Shown: one piece after another, positions 32,772-42,986 of the stretch
Numbering within the stretch: the stretch's first letter is position 1
How the letters are laid out: each line of letters opens with the position of its first letter
Notes under the pieces: generated by a model
The model's database searches: none
Seen by the model: only the letters and a program-made list of their open reading frames with translations
What the model was told of the DNA's origin: nothing
Translations under genes and position numbers: made by a program
NCBI GenBank assembly: GCA_963931865.1
Contig: OZ007513.1
Location: 13,157,894-13,221,893 of the forward strand
DNA: 64,000 bases
Source: Axinella damicornis
Lineage: Eukaryota; Porifera; Demospongiae; Axinellida; Axinellidae
Reading direction: 5' to 3'

Positions 32772-34560
32772 AGTAATACTCCTTATGACGGCTTACCTAT
32801 ATATTATGAATCATCAAATCACCACCAAAATCATCACCAAATAAAAAAATATGGTACCCTGTCCTAGAACATTCATTTCTGAGACCACAATTCGTGTATT
32901 ACTACAGGAGTGAAGTTTTAGTACTACGGGGGTAGTATTAAAACTCGGAATGGAACGGAAATGAATGGAATAGTCGTAAGACCTTCTTCTCTGTGCAGCC
33001 ACCAAAGTTAGCACATATAGTACAGTACTGTAGTGTCCCGCTAATACGCCCCCTTTGAAAAGACGCCCTCCCCCCTTTTCCGCCCAAGTTCCTGCACAGG
33101 GTATTTTGACTCGTTATAACGCCACCTGCCCCTGGTAAGCATCTTCTGGAATATCTGAACTACACTTCAGACCGTCTCTAGCTCAGTAGTCACCATGATG
33201 TCGACGATACTACGGTATGCATTACAGAACGAGGCTATGTACAGAGCTGGGTGCGTGCATGTACACCTGTACTGTGCAGCAGTACTGTACTATGTACAGA
33301 GCTGGGTGCGTGCATGTACACCTGTACTGTGCAGCAGTACTGTACTACGTAAGTCTCGCAAGCCAGACTAGCGTACTAACCGCCTAGAAAGCATACAATC
33401 TGTGAAGTGTTACTGACCGAAAAGAAATCGTACCTTAGTTTCACTATGCTGGGGCATCGAGCTAACTTGCGCACTGTTCCTAATTTGGACTCCGAGACAC
33501 TTTATGGCACCGTACAGTGCATACAATATAAGCCATATACGAACCTTTGAGGATTCGTTTACTGTACCGCCCATGCAGCGCTAGACGAAGAAAGGTCTTA
33601 TCTTCCGTTGTTCCGTTCATTCCGTCCCATTCTGATTTGTACAGCCAGATTCGAGTGCCGGAAGTTGACAGCTTTTCTCGCAACAGGCTGTCTCCTAGCT
33701 CCCCTTGTATCTTGAGGAGAGAGTCTTTGGAGCAAGGCTACTCTGCTCTCACCCAATCCGTATCCTCCCTCCTTCTTGATCCTTATTCCCAGACCTTCAA
33801 AACAAGGAGGGGTTGCTCACTCGAGTAGGTCTCATGAATATCACATCTACGCACAGCTTGAAAGCCAGTATCAAAGTATATTGTCATAAATTTAGACCCG
33901 TAGTAGTTGGGTTTAGGTACATGTATATAGCTAACTAAGTTTTGCTCACCACTCTCCTAAAGGGGGCTTCAGCAGTCACTTTTACACACAGCAGCCATTC
34001 TACATGCAGTAGATACATGCAGACACTAGTCTCGTGCTCAGACGTCCATGCCCACTATAGTGGAGGCGACTTGAGTTGCATTTCTTGTTACTGTAACAGA
34101 CTTGTGTCCGGAGATGTCCTTGAAAGTGCAAAAAGGGTTTGTTTGAACACCAGGCAATTCAGTTTAGCATCTCTAGTGTTGGTGACAGTAAGTTCCAGAA
34201 GATGATCAGGCGTCTTTGATCAGCCAGGATTAACAGGAAGTATGGCAGGAGGGGAGTCAGAGAGCTCTCCATGAGTCTCCTTGCGAGCACTAGAGTACTT
34301 CGCAATCACTAGCTACATCACTCTGCTCTTTGTTGAACTCATCTCTGGCCAGTGAAGTTTCAGCGTCTTCTCCAGGTAATCTACCACCCCTTCATAGTAC
34401 ATCGCCCAAACTGGTGCTTCCGTAGTATAATTATACATAGTACCGGATTAGATAGTACTCTGTTCCTCGCGGTTAGCGATTTCTATCTGACGCACCCTTT
34501 TTGTAGTTAACCCCTGGGCCCTTGTTGGGGCGAGCGTGAACGAGCCCCACCCTATAGATC
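32772..34560. other. No gene recognised; 55-bp direct duplication and dispersed fragment
   Basis: A 55-bp unit (containing AGAGCTGGGTGCGTGCATGT and ACACCTGTACTGTGCAGCAG) is present twice in tandem at about 33237-33347. At 33026 lies a fragment related to 5036. At 34527-34548 is GGGGCGAGCGTGAACGAGCC, a quasi-palindrome also seen at 37257 and 37962. No exon was called. Confidence 0.5.
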
Positions 34561-34561
34561 T

Positions 34562-35427
34562 ATACCAGAACGGCAAAAAGTAAGGAAACAAGGTAGGGAT
34601 GATCACACAAAACAGTGAAGTATACAACCCCCTACAGAGATCTTTTCCATAATACGTGTATAATGAAAAAAGATATGTAGGGGGATTGTATACTTCACTG
34701 TTTTGTGTGATCATCCCTACCTTGTTTCGGCCGTCTCTATTCGGTGGACTGGACTCGGGACTGGACTGTGGGACTGGACTCACAGAAAGTTGCGCTCGTC
34801 ATTTCTGAAGGCCAGAAAACAGGAAATTGCGGAACAGCACTATTATAGCTAATAGCTTACCAAGTACGCGAGGTGTACCAACACAGCTGTCACCGTGTAG
34901 ACAGCCTGCCGTGGCCCTACCATGCAAAACCAGCTCTACAGCACAGGCAGGCGGAAAGCAGGAACGGAAGTGCCAGCCAAACTTGGCAGCAGCATGCCTA
35001 GAAACAGTTCAAGAAGCTGCGAAATGGTTGTACCACTTGGTATACGAGAGTTTGCTAGCAATGACCGCCATGTGTTCCTCGAAGTCGTCGTCAGATCACG
35101 AATTCGCACCGAAACGAAGTCGGCCTATAATTATTCATTGTTCTTGTCCCCAGACCATTTCAGTCTGGGAACGAGCCGGTTCAGTGCATCGTTGGCGCAC
35201 AACGCTCTGACAGAAAAGGCTGCTGGAACGGCTGATATCGAGTCATGGTTGGCTACCCCGAATGCCATTCATGTCATGTAAGTATGTAGTAGTGTTTTGA
35301 TGCTTCAAAATGATGAGCGCAACTTTCTGTGAGTCCAGTCCCACAGTCCAGTCCCGAGTCCAGTCCCGAGTCCAGTCCACCGAATAGAGACGGCCCCTTG
35401 TTTCCTTACTTTTTGCCGTTCTGGTAT
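34562..35427. mobile_element. 190-bp foldback element split by a MITE
   Basis: The left arm (ATACCAGAACGGCAAAAAGT...GTATACAACCCCCTACA) pairs with a right arm in two pieces: 34677-34728 (TGTAGGGGGATTGTATACTT...CCTTGTTTC) and 35405-35427 (CTTACTTTTTGCCGTTCTGG). The break is where the 667-bp element at 34729 inserted, so the foldback came first. Confidence 0.85.
34729..35395. mobile_element. 667-bp MITE with GGACT-type TIRs and 9-bp target duplication
   Basis: The ends are GGCCGTCTCTATTCGGTGGA and its complement, followed inward by CGGGACTGGACT units (two on the left, three on the right) and AGTTGCGCTC. Flanked by CCTTGTTTC at 34720-34728 and 35396-35404. It is related in plan and partly in sequence to the GGGCGTCTTTATTC family at 21265 and 42458. 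Open frames inside (34827-35281) show no recognised transposase motif. Confidence 0.88.
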
Positions 35428-35802
35428 CCCTAGCTAAATCCTGTTACATTTTAAATGTTTTTTATTACTTGTTTATGTCATTTTTTTTAGCAGCAGGCAC
35501 ATGCATACTGGACTCTGGCATTTACACTGCCAGCAATGGCTGAAGAATCAGACCCAAGCATCTCAAAAGCCAACCCTTTTCTGGATGGATACTAGCTAAG
35601 CCAGTGCTCCTTGAGCAAGTAGTGTAGGTAAAATAGCTGCACCAGATAGTAGTAGCGACACATTGTTGGAGTCTTTAGATAGGCATTCACCCCTCTCACA
35701 GAACACAGTCTAGTAACATATATAGCACAGAGAATTTACCTCAGTCTATATAGTTACGGTATAATTGTCACAACAGCGCAAGGCATTTCTAATTCACCGA
35801 TC

Positions 35803-36147
35803 TTGAATAATAATTACGTATCGTTGCTAAGTGATCGTTTAAGTGCGCATGCGTACAAACATGAAAATGGATGGGCCAGATTGTGGGATGGTGCCCTGAA
35901 CTGTGGAGGGAAGGCTGTTAGGGGACTGCAGATGCTCAGCAGAGCAATGAGCCACCACGGTAGGGGAAGCCGACCTTGTCAGTTGTGTGACACTGCTCCT
36001 CTTCAGTCCACCGTGCTGGATCACATCCTTTGCCATCATGGTGGTGAACTTCACCTGGAACCTGGACTTGACGGCAATAAACTATTGAGCCTACTAGAGC
36101 AACTCCACTTAGACTTCTTATCTAAATTTAAAAATCTGTATGTCTGA
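35803..36147 (+). CDS. Hypothetical fragment with a CxxC...HxxxHH motif
   Basis: A 114-codon frame whose 3' two thirds look protein-like: WARLWDGALNCGGKAVRGLQ, then CQLCDTAPLQSTVLDHILCHHGGE, then a leucine-rich helix-like tail (LLSLLEQLHLDFLSKF). The Cys-Cys-His-His spacing resembles zinc-binding segments found after the RT domain of some retroelements, but I cannot identify the family. The start codon is uncertain, no neighbouring domain was found, and it may be a transposon relic. Confidence 0.3.
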   Translation: MNNNYVSLLSDRLSAHAYKHENGWARLWDGALNCGGKAVRGLQMLSRAMSHHGRGSRPCQLCDTAPLQSTVLDHILCHHGGELHLEPGLDGNKLLSLLEQLHLDFLSKFKNLYV

Positions 36148-36588
36148 TTTGTACATTTATATCGTGCTCACTTGGGCTTCATCGATCAACTTTGAATTGA
36201 AAATGGCGTGACAAATGAAGCCATAGTTATTGAGTGGGCAGCTGTAGCCGCCTGGTGAAGACTTGCTGCTTGGAGGTTGCCAAAAAGCGATGGGCTGGTG
36301 CACTGCTCGGTGTAAAATGCTGCTGTTTCGTGCGAAAACCATCATGAGGGATTGAGGCGACGTTGAGCTAGCCCGTCTGAAAGAAAGAAGAAAGAAGAAG
36401 AAAGAAAAACAATTTGCCCGTTTTGCGAGTACCTGGTGCGGTACTTTCGCGACGGTTTTTCGCGACGCGAGGAGTCTTGTTGGTCATGAAAACACTCGAA
36501 GATGAACGGTATGTGGTTATAAAGGCTTATAAGTGTACCGTTTCTGAGATTTGGAGAGATTCTTTTGTATTAGCATATATTGCGTGTA
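36148..36588. other. No gene recognised
   Basis: A purine-rich AAAGAAG-type tract at about 36378-36408 is the only distinctive feature. Confidence 0.4.
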
Positions 36589-38683
36589 CCGTATATCTTC
36601 TAACAAGTGAGTCTTTAAAAGACTTGATGTGTCTCGGCACGACTTGGTATCAGCTAGAATCATGCAGAGGACATGGCAGCTGCTTAACCCTTTATTATGA
36701 CTGCAAAATCTGTTAGCTATGAGACTTTCAGCTTAAGTGAGCGTCAATATCCTTGGAGGTTCTGTGTGAGCAAGGGGTGGGTCAGGAATGTTCACCCAAA
36801 GGGTAAAAGCAGTATTTTCGTGTCTGGGCTTGATGTTTAGTCAACACCTTGGCCAATTCTTTTAGCACTTATCTATAGGCCTATAGCTAGCTAGCTAGAG
36901 CTGAGTGAGCTTTAGTATGCACTTGGGATGGCTGAGTGCAGCACACTGGATGGGTGAGTATTATTCATTGTCCTGAATTAAGCATTAGAGCTACGTAGCA
37001 GCAGTCTTGGTAACAGATTCATGAGCAGCCATGCAAACCCATAATCATTTTTGAAGATCTATTTGCAGGTTATAAATACGTTTGACACCCTATTAAGGGT
37101 GTAGAGCATGCATGCAGCACTTGCGCGGGCGCATTGCGAAAAGCGACGTACGTACCACGTACCACGTACCTACGCATCCAGCACTGTGTCTCGGCACTTC
37201 GGTGCCGAGACAAAAATTCGGCAGGTTTTTATTAACTAGGGGAATGCAGGACATTGTGGGGCGAGCGTGAGCGAGTACATGCAGGTGCTGAATTTGCATG
37301 GAACAGTTGCATGACATTGTGCTGAATGTGCATGGAGCAGTTGCATGTGCATGTCATCAGAATGTGAGTCTGACGGGGAGCATAACACAACTTAACGACA
37401 CAGATCACACCAGAAGTTATGACACTCGTGCATGCACTTCACAGCGTTGAAGCAGTCTGGCAGGTAGGTCCAGGAGCGGTCTCTGTCTCTGTTGTTGCCA
37501 CCGAGGATGACTTCCTCGTTCTCTGCTGATGCCAGATCTGTCATGACTGGTCACAGTGAGTTTAGTGTTACCGTGTGCAGGGCAGTCAACTTCCCATCCT
37601 CTGAGCAGTTGCATGGCTTAGCATTTGAAAGGGACTCCGGCGAGTTATAGGGGATTGTGAGTTCAAGGAGGATCACCTCCCTTGGTCTCACTGAAGCGCT
37701 CTCCCCGTCTTCATGAAATGCTTTAGCCACTCACCGCCCCACTATAGTCTCCATCCTTGCAAGGCCTTGTTGAGGTAGACTGTTCATAGTTCGCGTCTCA
37801 GTTTGACGATATCAACGCACGAGCAGGAAGTGAACTCAGTTTGGAAATAACGCATGACGCAAGAACACGCAAAATACGAGCAGGAAGTGATTTACGGCAC
37901 GACGTACGATATATAGAAATATATATAGAAATAAAGAAAATTCACATTGAACTCGTCTATGTGGGGCTCGCTCACGCTCGCCCCAATTATTCATAAGCTT
38001 TGCCGAAATAATTGGAAGTAAAATCGCAAAATTTGTACCAAAATGCAAAAGTGCCGAATAATTAGAAGTGCTACCCGCGGTTGGTCGGTCGTTTTTTTTT
38101 CACTCGAGATCGAGCAGCTATACCGCGTACCGGCAGGGCGAGGTACGTAGTCTTTCCTCTTGGTACAGACTGTGACACTCCATACTTTCCACTAGCACCT
38201 GGGTCGGCCGGAATTGTCGGTGTACGAAGCGAACGATCTCGAACTGTGCCGCTGGCTAGGCTGTACCGTGCAATCGATACCCCGGGCCCGGTACTCACCC
38301 TGTGTCGTTCTAGGTTCATCTGTGACTCTCAGGCCGGGTCAGGGCAAGACTTGGAGGTTTGCGAGTGTACTTCAGCGCAGGGCTTTCACCAATTGGTCAA
38401 CGTGGCACGTCGAAGCGATCGGTTGACTTCCAGGGGCTCGTGTGCATTGGCGACAGCTTGGAGCTTTCACCGCTTGGGGCTCTAAACAGCACCGAACTCA
38501 CCGATCTCTCTCCTTGACTAAGCCTCTCGGACAGGACGGCACGCTGCCGAAAACGTATTGCAATTAGAGATTAAATTCCGTAATATTTGGGAATTCCCTT
38601 GCCGAAATTAGAGACAATTTTTCCCATTTGCGTGTAGGGGTGCCGAATAATTAGGGATGCCGAATTTTTTAGAAGATATACGG
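36589..38683. mobile_element. 2.1-kb segment with CCGTATATCTTCT inverted ends and TA flanks
   Basis: TA-CCGTATATCTTCTAA at 36587 is mirrored by TTAGAAGATATACGG-TA ending at 38685. The end resembles the CCGTATAGCGGG ends of the 12628 element. Inside are a partial piggyBac-like MITE copy (36685 to about 36870, inverted relative to 22177), the hairpin GTCTCGGCAC-TTCG-GTGCCGAGAC at about 37188-37211, and GGGGCGAGCGTGAGCGAG motifs at 37257 and, inverted, 37967. No transposase was recognised. It may be one element with nested insertions or a chance pairing of two solo ends. Confidence 0.45.
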
Positions 38684-38699
38684 TACGTTGTATCCCTAC

Positions 38700-38960
38700 A
38701 TACAGATTCTTTTTTATTTTATTTTATTTATTTTATTTTTTATTTTTTTTCTATAAAAGTTCGAGGGGCAACCGCACTCCTGGTAGCCGCGGTTAAACGG
38801 TAGCACAAGCTAAGGGTGACAGTTCGTTCCAATTATCACACAACCCGTTAGTACCATGATAGCTATATATAGGGAAGATCAGAAATTATTTAGCGTGCTC
38901 TCAAGCACCAACCTGCGGTAGCGCAAGCTAAGTATTGCAATTCGTTCCAATTAAAGCACA
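38700..38960 (-). mobile_element. LINE 3'-end fragments with A-rich tail
   Basis: Read on the minus strand, CTTAGCTTGTGCTACCG occurs near 38815 and a variant (TTAGCTTGCGCTACCG) near 38925. The former is followed by an A-rich, TTTTA-type tail at 38708-38751. Similar text (TTAGCCTGTGCTACTG, 39403-39425; TTTGTGCTACCG, about 40740) lies in the 3' UTRs of LINE copies C and D. These look like two very short 5'-truncated LINE insertions. Confidence 0.55.
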
Positions 38961-39440
38961 TGCCACGTGGCAACCATGCACGCTCAGTCGATCGAGCGCG
39001 AGGCGACCAAAAGGAAGACAAGACATTATTACAGCACTCACAACTTAGCCAGCACTGTGAGTTCCGGCATGTAAGCGTCAGTGAACGACAGCGATCACAG
39101 CCGTGTGGTTAGAATCTTCGTGTACCTTTCCTAACAACGGTACTGCCACCGGAAGTTGGAGAGCGCTCGAGCAATGGCGGCCACGGCGACACAAAAGCGC
39201 TTGTATCTCCACCACCAAGATGAGTTTCAACACAATTATTATGTGGTTGTGTCACTGCATCATAGCGATCACGGCGGTGTAGTCAGAATCTTTGTAGGCC
39301 GTTTCGAAGTAGTCAAACGTTTATTAATTACATTATTTACATTATTTACGCGGCACAATTTTTCCTATACCAGGAGTGTAATATGCCGACAAGTGCAAAG
39401 GGTACAACAGTAGCACAGGCTAATAGTGAATGCACCCTGA

Positions 39441-40672
39441 TTACAATAAATAAGAATAAGTACTTAAGTGTGATTTAAATGTGGGGAATGTGAGCTGGTT
39501 TGTGATATTACTTGACAGTGAATTCCATGAAGATACAGTACTTGGAACATAAGAGTGAAGAAATGCATTTGAGTGGGCAAATGGCTGAACATAGGTGTTG
39601 GCATGGTGACTACTATGGCGGGGTACAAAAATGGAAGGGGGAAAGGAAATAAGATTATTTACAATTTTATACATGTTACATAACTTATGGTAAAGCCTAC
39701 GGTCTTGTAAAGTGGGGGCATGAAAGTTGGACAATAGCTCGTTATAGCCCAAGTCCCACTGTCTGGCACATATTCTGAGTCCAAACTTCTGCACATTTTC
39801 AAGCATCACTTTATCTTTCTGTAGGTGTGGGTCCCAAATATGACAGCCATACTCCAGGTGAGGTCTCACCAATGACATATAGAGTTGAAGGAGAGCTGAT
39901 GGTTCTGCATGTTCACAAAATCTGCGGTAGATAAGTCCTAATATTTTTCGTGCTTTGCTGCAGATGGATTCTATATGGCATGACCATTTCAGATCAGAAG
40001 TAAGGAGAATTCCGAGGTATTTGAAGGAGGTGACTCTTTCAAGACTCTGACCATCGAGGAGATCTGGTATCGGGTGGTGAAACTGTCTTTTGCGGTCCGT
40101 CAATAGCTCTGTAAAGTAGCATGTCATCAGCGTATAGAACTAAGCTAGTTCCTTCAGAGAGGGGGGGGGGGACTCTTGCAACATCATCGATATAGATTAG
40201 GAAGAGAAGTGGTCCCAGGACTGAACCCTGGGGTACCCCTGAAATCACTGGAGTTGTTTCTGAGTCTTCACCACCAATCACTACCTTCTGGCACCTGGCT
40301 GTTAGGTAGCTACATACCCATCTCAGAATGAGTGGGCTTACATTAAGCTGTTGGAGCTTGTCAATCAGTTGTCTGTGCGGAACGGAATCAAAAGCTTTCC
40401 TCAGGTCAAAGAAAACTGAACCAATGTCCCTGCCTGCTTCCAGCTGTGTGAACCAATTGTAAGTAGTTGCTATCAGCGCAGTGATGGTACTTTTTCCCGA
40501 CTGGAATCCCCACTGTATGTTTGCAAGGGGGTGGTTTTCGGAGAGATAGCTGGAGATCAGATGGTGAAAATGTCGTTCAAGCATTTTGCTGATGACAGAT
40601 AACAGTGAGATTGGTCTGTAGTTTGTAGGGCTTGCACGATCATTGGCTTTCGGGATGGGAACAACTGAGGAG
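39441..40672 (-). pseudogene. RT palm to C-terminus of LINE copy C
   Basis: Reads VSSVVPIPKANDRASPTNYRPISLLSV, WGFQSGKSTITAL, VFFDLRKAFDSVPH, SGVPQGSVLGPLLFLIYIDD and the catalytic LYADDMLLY, then changes frame near 40,100. It continues VTSFKYLGILLTSDLKW through SSWNSLSSN to the stop at 39441. Compared with copy A about 40 residues are missing between RAID and the FKYLG motif, so there is an internal deletion as well as a frameshift. Confidence 0.85.
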
Positions 40673-42228
40673 ACCTTTTTCTTTTTTTTTTCTTTTTTTC
40701 TTTACGGAAATTTTAATGCAAGAGCATAAGGGTTGGACGGTAGCACAAACGGCTAATTTGGGAGTCCTCCCCACAACGAAAAGGAGACATACAGCAAATT
40801 AAAGCAAGTGAGCAGGCTAGGTAACTTTGTACAATAAATAGTGTAAAAGATTTGTACAATAGGGGGAAAAGTATATTGATGATAATGATAGATAAAATAC
40901 AAAAGCACACAGCAAGCAGGTAAACAGGCATGAAGGAACAACTAGCGTACAGGATTTACAGACAAAAAAAGTTATGTATATAATGATATACATGATCAAA
41001 AACAAAAGAGAAAACAACTAAAAAGGCAGACACCTTGAAGCAAAGTGCTGCTTGAGTCTAGATTTGAAAGAAGAGGGAGAGGAGCTATTTACAATGACAG
41101 AAGAAAGGGAGTTCCAGAGGGGAATAATGTCAATAAAGAATGATGATTTATGGGCAACGGTCCTGACAAAGGGAGTGAGAAGGGCTCTGTTGTGGTGAAG
41201 ACGAGGGGAGGGATGGGGGTGGGGGGTAAAGGTAGTGGCAGGAATGCACGATTGATGGCTTAAAATGGTATAGCACACCTTCAGCTTTTGGAGCTTGCGG
41301 CGGGTCCTTAGGGTCTGCCACCCGAGGTTTGACAGAAGGGTCTCATAGTCGTATCTCCAGTGTTTGGTGACAACACGGCAGGCATATTTTTGGACAGACT
41401 CCAGGGAAGAGACCAAGGTGGAGAGATGGGGGTCCCAGACAGAGGAACAGTAGTCCAGTTTGGGGAGGACGGCAGTGCGGAAGATGTGTGAACGGGCCTG
41501 GGGAGTGGCATTAGCGAACTTCCGATAGATAAGGCTAAGTTGGCGCCTAGTGGCCTTACTGATGTTATTGACGTGTTCGGACCAAGACAGTTTGGATGTG
41601 ATGGTAACACCCAGATACTTGACGGACGAGACTACAGGGATGGGGTTTCTGTCGACACAGAGGTGAAGAGGGATGGGGTGGGTTGAGCGGGTGATTGGTA
41701 GGACATTTGATTTGGCTGAGTTCAGAGTAAGTCCGTGGTCTTTGGCCCACTGATGGACCAGGTTGATGTTGTCTTGCAGTGTGTGGACATCACGGGTGTT
41801 ATTGAGCGGCATGAACAACACAATGTCGTCGGCATACAGGTAGAGTTTGGCATTGGACAAGAGGGGGACCTTGGAGATGGAATCCATAAAAATAATGAAG
41901 AGCAAAGGCCCTAGGATGGAGCCTTGGGGTACTCCAGATGTGACTGAGGTGGGAGAGGAAGAGGAACCGTCAAGGACCACTCTCTGTAGTCTACCTGAGA
42001 GGTAGTTGGAGAACCAGGACAGGAGGGGGCCAGAGATTCCGAACTTGGCCAGAGAGTCGAGAATTTGGCTGTGGGGTACGGAGTCAAACGCCTTTTTAAC
42101 GTCAAGGAAGACGACTCCGATCTGGCGGTTTGAAGAGAGGAGTTGGTGCCAGTCGTTGATGATGGTCAGGAGGGCTTCCTGGGTTGAGGAACCCGCTCTG
42201 AAGCCAAACTGTTGGTTGGAGAGCACGC
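40673..42228 (-). mobile_element. LINE copy D, a different subfamily, inserted in copy C
   Basis: A 5'-truncated element: RT from about 42226 (LSNQQFGFRAGSSTQEALL) to a stop at 41018, then a 3' UTR of about 330 bp and an A-rich tail (AAAGAAAAAAAG type) at about 40677-40705. It interrupts copy C between GIFPE and KVSSVV. No clear target duplication was found and a few codons of copy C may be lost at the junction. Confidence 0.85.
41018..42226 (-). CDS. Reverse transcriptase of LINE copy D (5'-truncated, otherwise open)
   Basis: 402 codons without a stop: FGFRAGSSTQEALLTIINDW, VVFLDVKKAFDSVPH, FSNYLSGRLQRVVLDG, SGVPQGSILGPLLFIIFMDS, catalytic LYADDIVLF, SVKYLGVTITSKLSW, LPKLDYCSSVWDPHL and a C-terminal PLWNSLSS. 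The open frame and good motifs suggest that this copy is younger than A-C. It lacks the endonuclease and the first RT blocks, so it is not autonomous. The first ATG-like position is not a genuine start. Confidence 0.82.
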   Translation of the reverse strand: MLSNQQFGFRAGSSTQEALLTIINDWHQLLSSNRQIGVVFLDVKKAFDSVPHSQILDSLAKFGISGPLLSWFSNYLSGRLQRVVLDGSSSSPTSVTSGVPQGSILGPLLFIIFMDSISKVPLLSNAKLYLYADDIVLFMPLNNTRDVHTLQDNINLVHQWAKDHGLTLNSAKSNVLPITRSTHPIPLHLCVDRNPIPVVSSVKYLGVTITSKLSWSEHVNNISKATRRQLSLIYRKFANATPQARSHIFRTAVLPKLDYCSSVWDPHLSTLVSSLESVQKYACRVVTKHWRYDYETLLSNLGWQTLRTRRKLQKLKVCYTILSHQSCIPATTFTPHPHPSPRLHHNRALLTPFVRTVAHKSSFFIDIIPLWNSLSSVIVNSSSPSSFKSRLKQHFASRCLPF

Positions 42229-42347
42229 CTCTGGGAATATTCCAGTTGATATGGAAATATTAAACAACTTCGTCAGTGATGGGTGATACTATGGGCCGTT
42301 CCCTTTAACATCTTGGCAGAGATGCCATGCATCTGGACCATTGGCCT

Positions 42348-42986
42348 GGGTAACTGTGAAAGCCGGAACGCAGGAACGCGGAACGGAACGCGGAACGGAA
42401 CGCGGGACGGAAGTAAAATGCGGGCCGCGCGCTATCATCACTTGCACCGTACGCGCAGGGCGTCTTTATTCACTGGACTGGACTGGACTCACCCAAAAAT
42501 CTTTTTTTCAGTGTAGGACAGAAGCTAACCATACTTAGTTGCTTGCATAGCCCTGCTTTCGTGTCTTTCCTCGAGTCGGTAGAGGTCAAAGGTCACGTGC
42601 ATATTTAATGATCTTCAATGAAAAGATTAGAAGAGCACTTATTTACCGCAGACATCGAACTCCAGCCTTTTGCTGAAGCATAGAAAACAGAAGATAATAT
42701 TCCTCTATCATCCACGACTGACTGAAGAGCATTTTGCTGGAGCTCATTAAATATGCACGTGACCTTTGACCTCTACCGACTCGAGGAAAGACACGAAAGC
42801 AGGCTATGCAAGCAATAAATAAGTATGCTTAGCTTCTGTCCTACACTGGAAAACAGATTTTTGGGTGAGTCCAGTCCTGTCCAGTGAATAAAGACGCCCT
42901 GCGCGTGATGATAGCGCGCGGCCCGCATTTTACTTCCGTTCCGCGTTCCGTTCCGCGTTCCTGCGTTCCGGCTTTCACAGGTACCC
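42348..42986. mobile_element. 639-bp composite TIR element with 9-bp target duplication
   Basis: The outer ends GGGTAACTGTGAAAGCCGG (42348) and CCGGCTTTCACAGGTACCC (ending 42986) are followed inward on both sides by GGAACGCGGAACGGAACGCG arrays and AATGCGGGCCGCGCGCTATC. The inner portion, 42458-42899, is a GGGCGTCTTTATTCACTGG element like that at 21265. CATTGGCCT flanks the whole at 42339-42347 and 42987-42995. No separate target duplication surrounds the inner portion, so the outer arms seem to move with it. Confidence 0.88.

Noticed and set aside
42841..42986. Continuation of the LINE copy C frame into KAGTQERGTERGTEV
   Set aside because: This part is translated from the inserted composite TIR element, not from the LINE.
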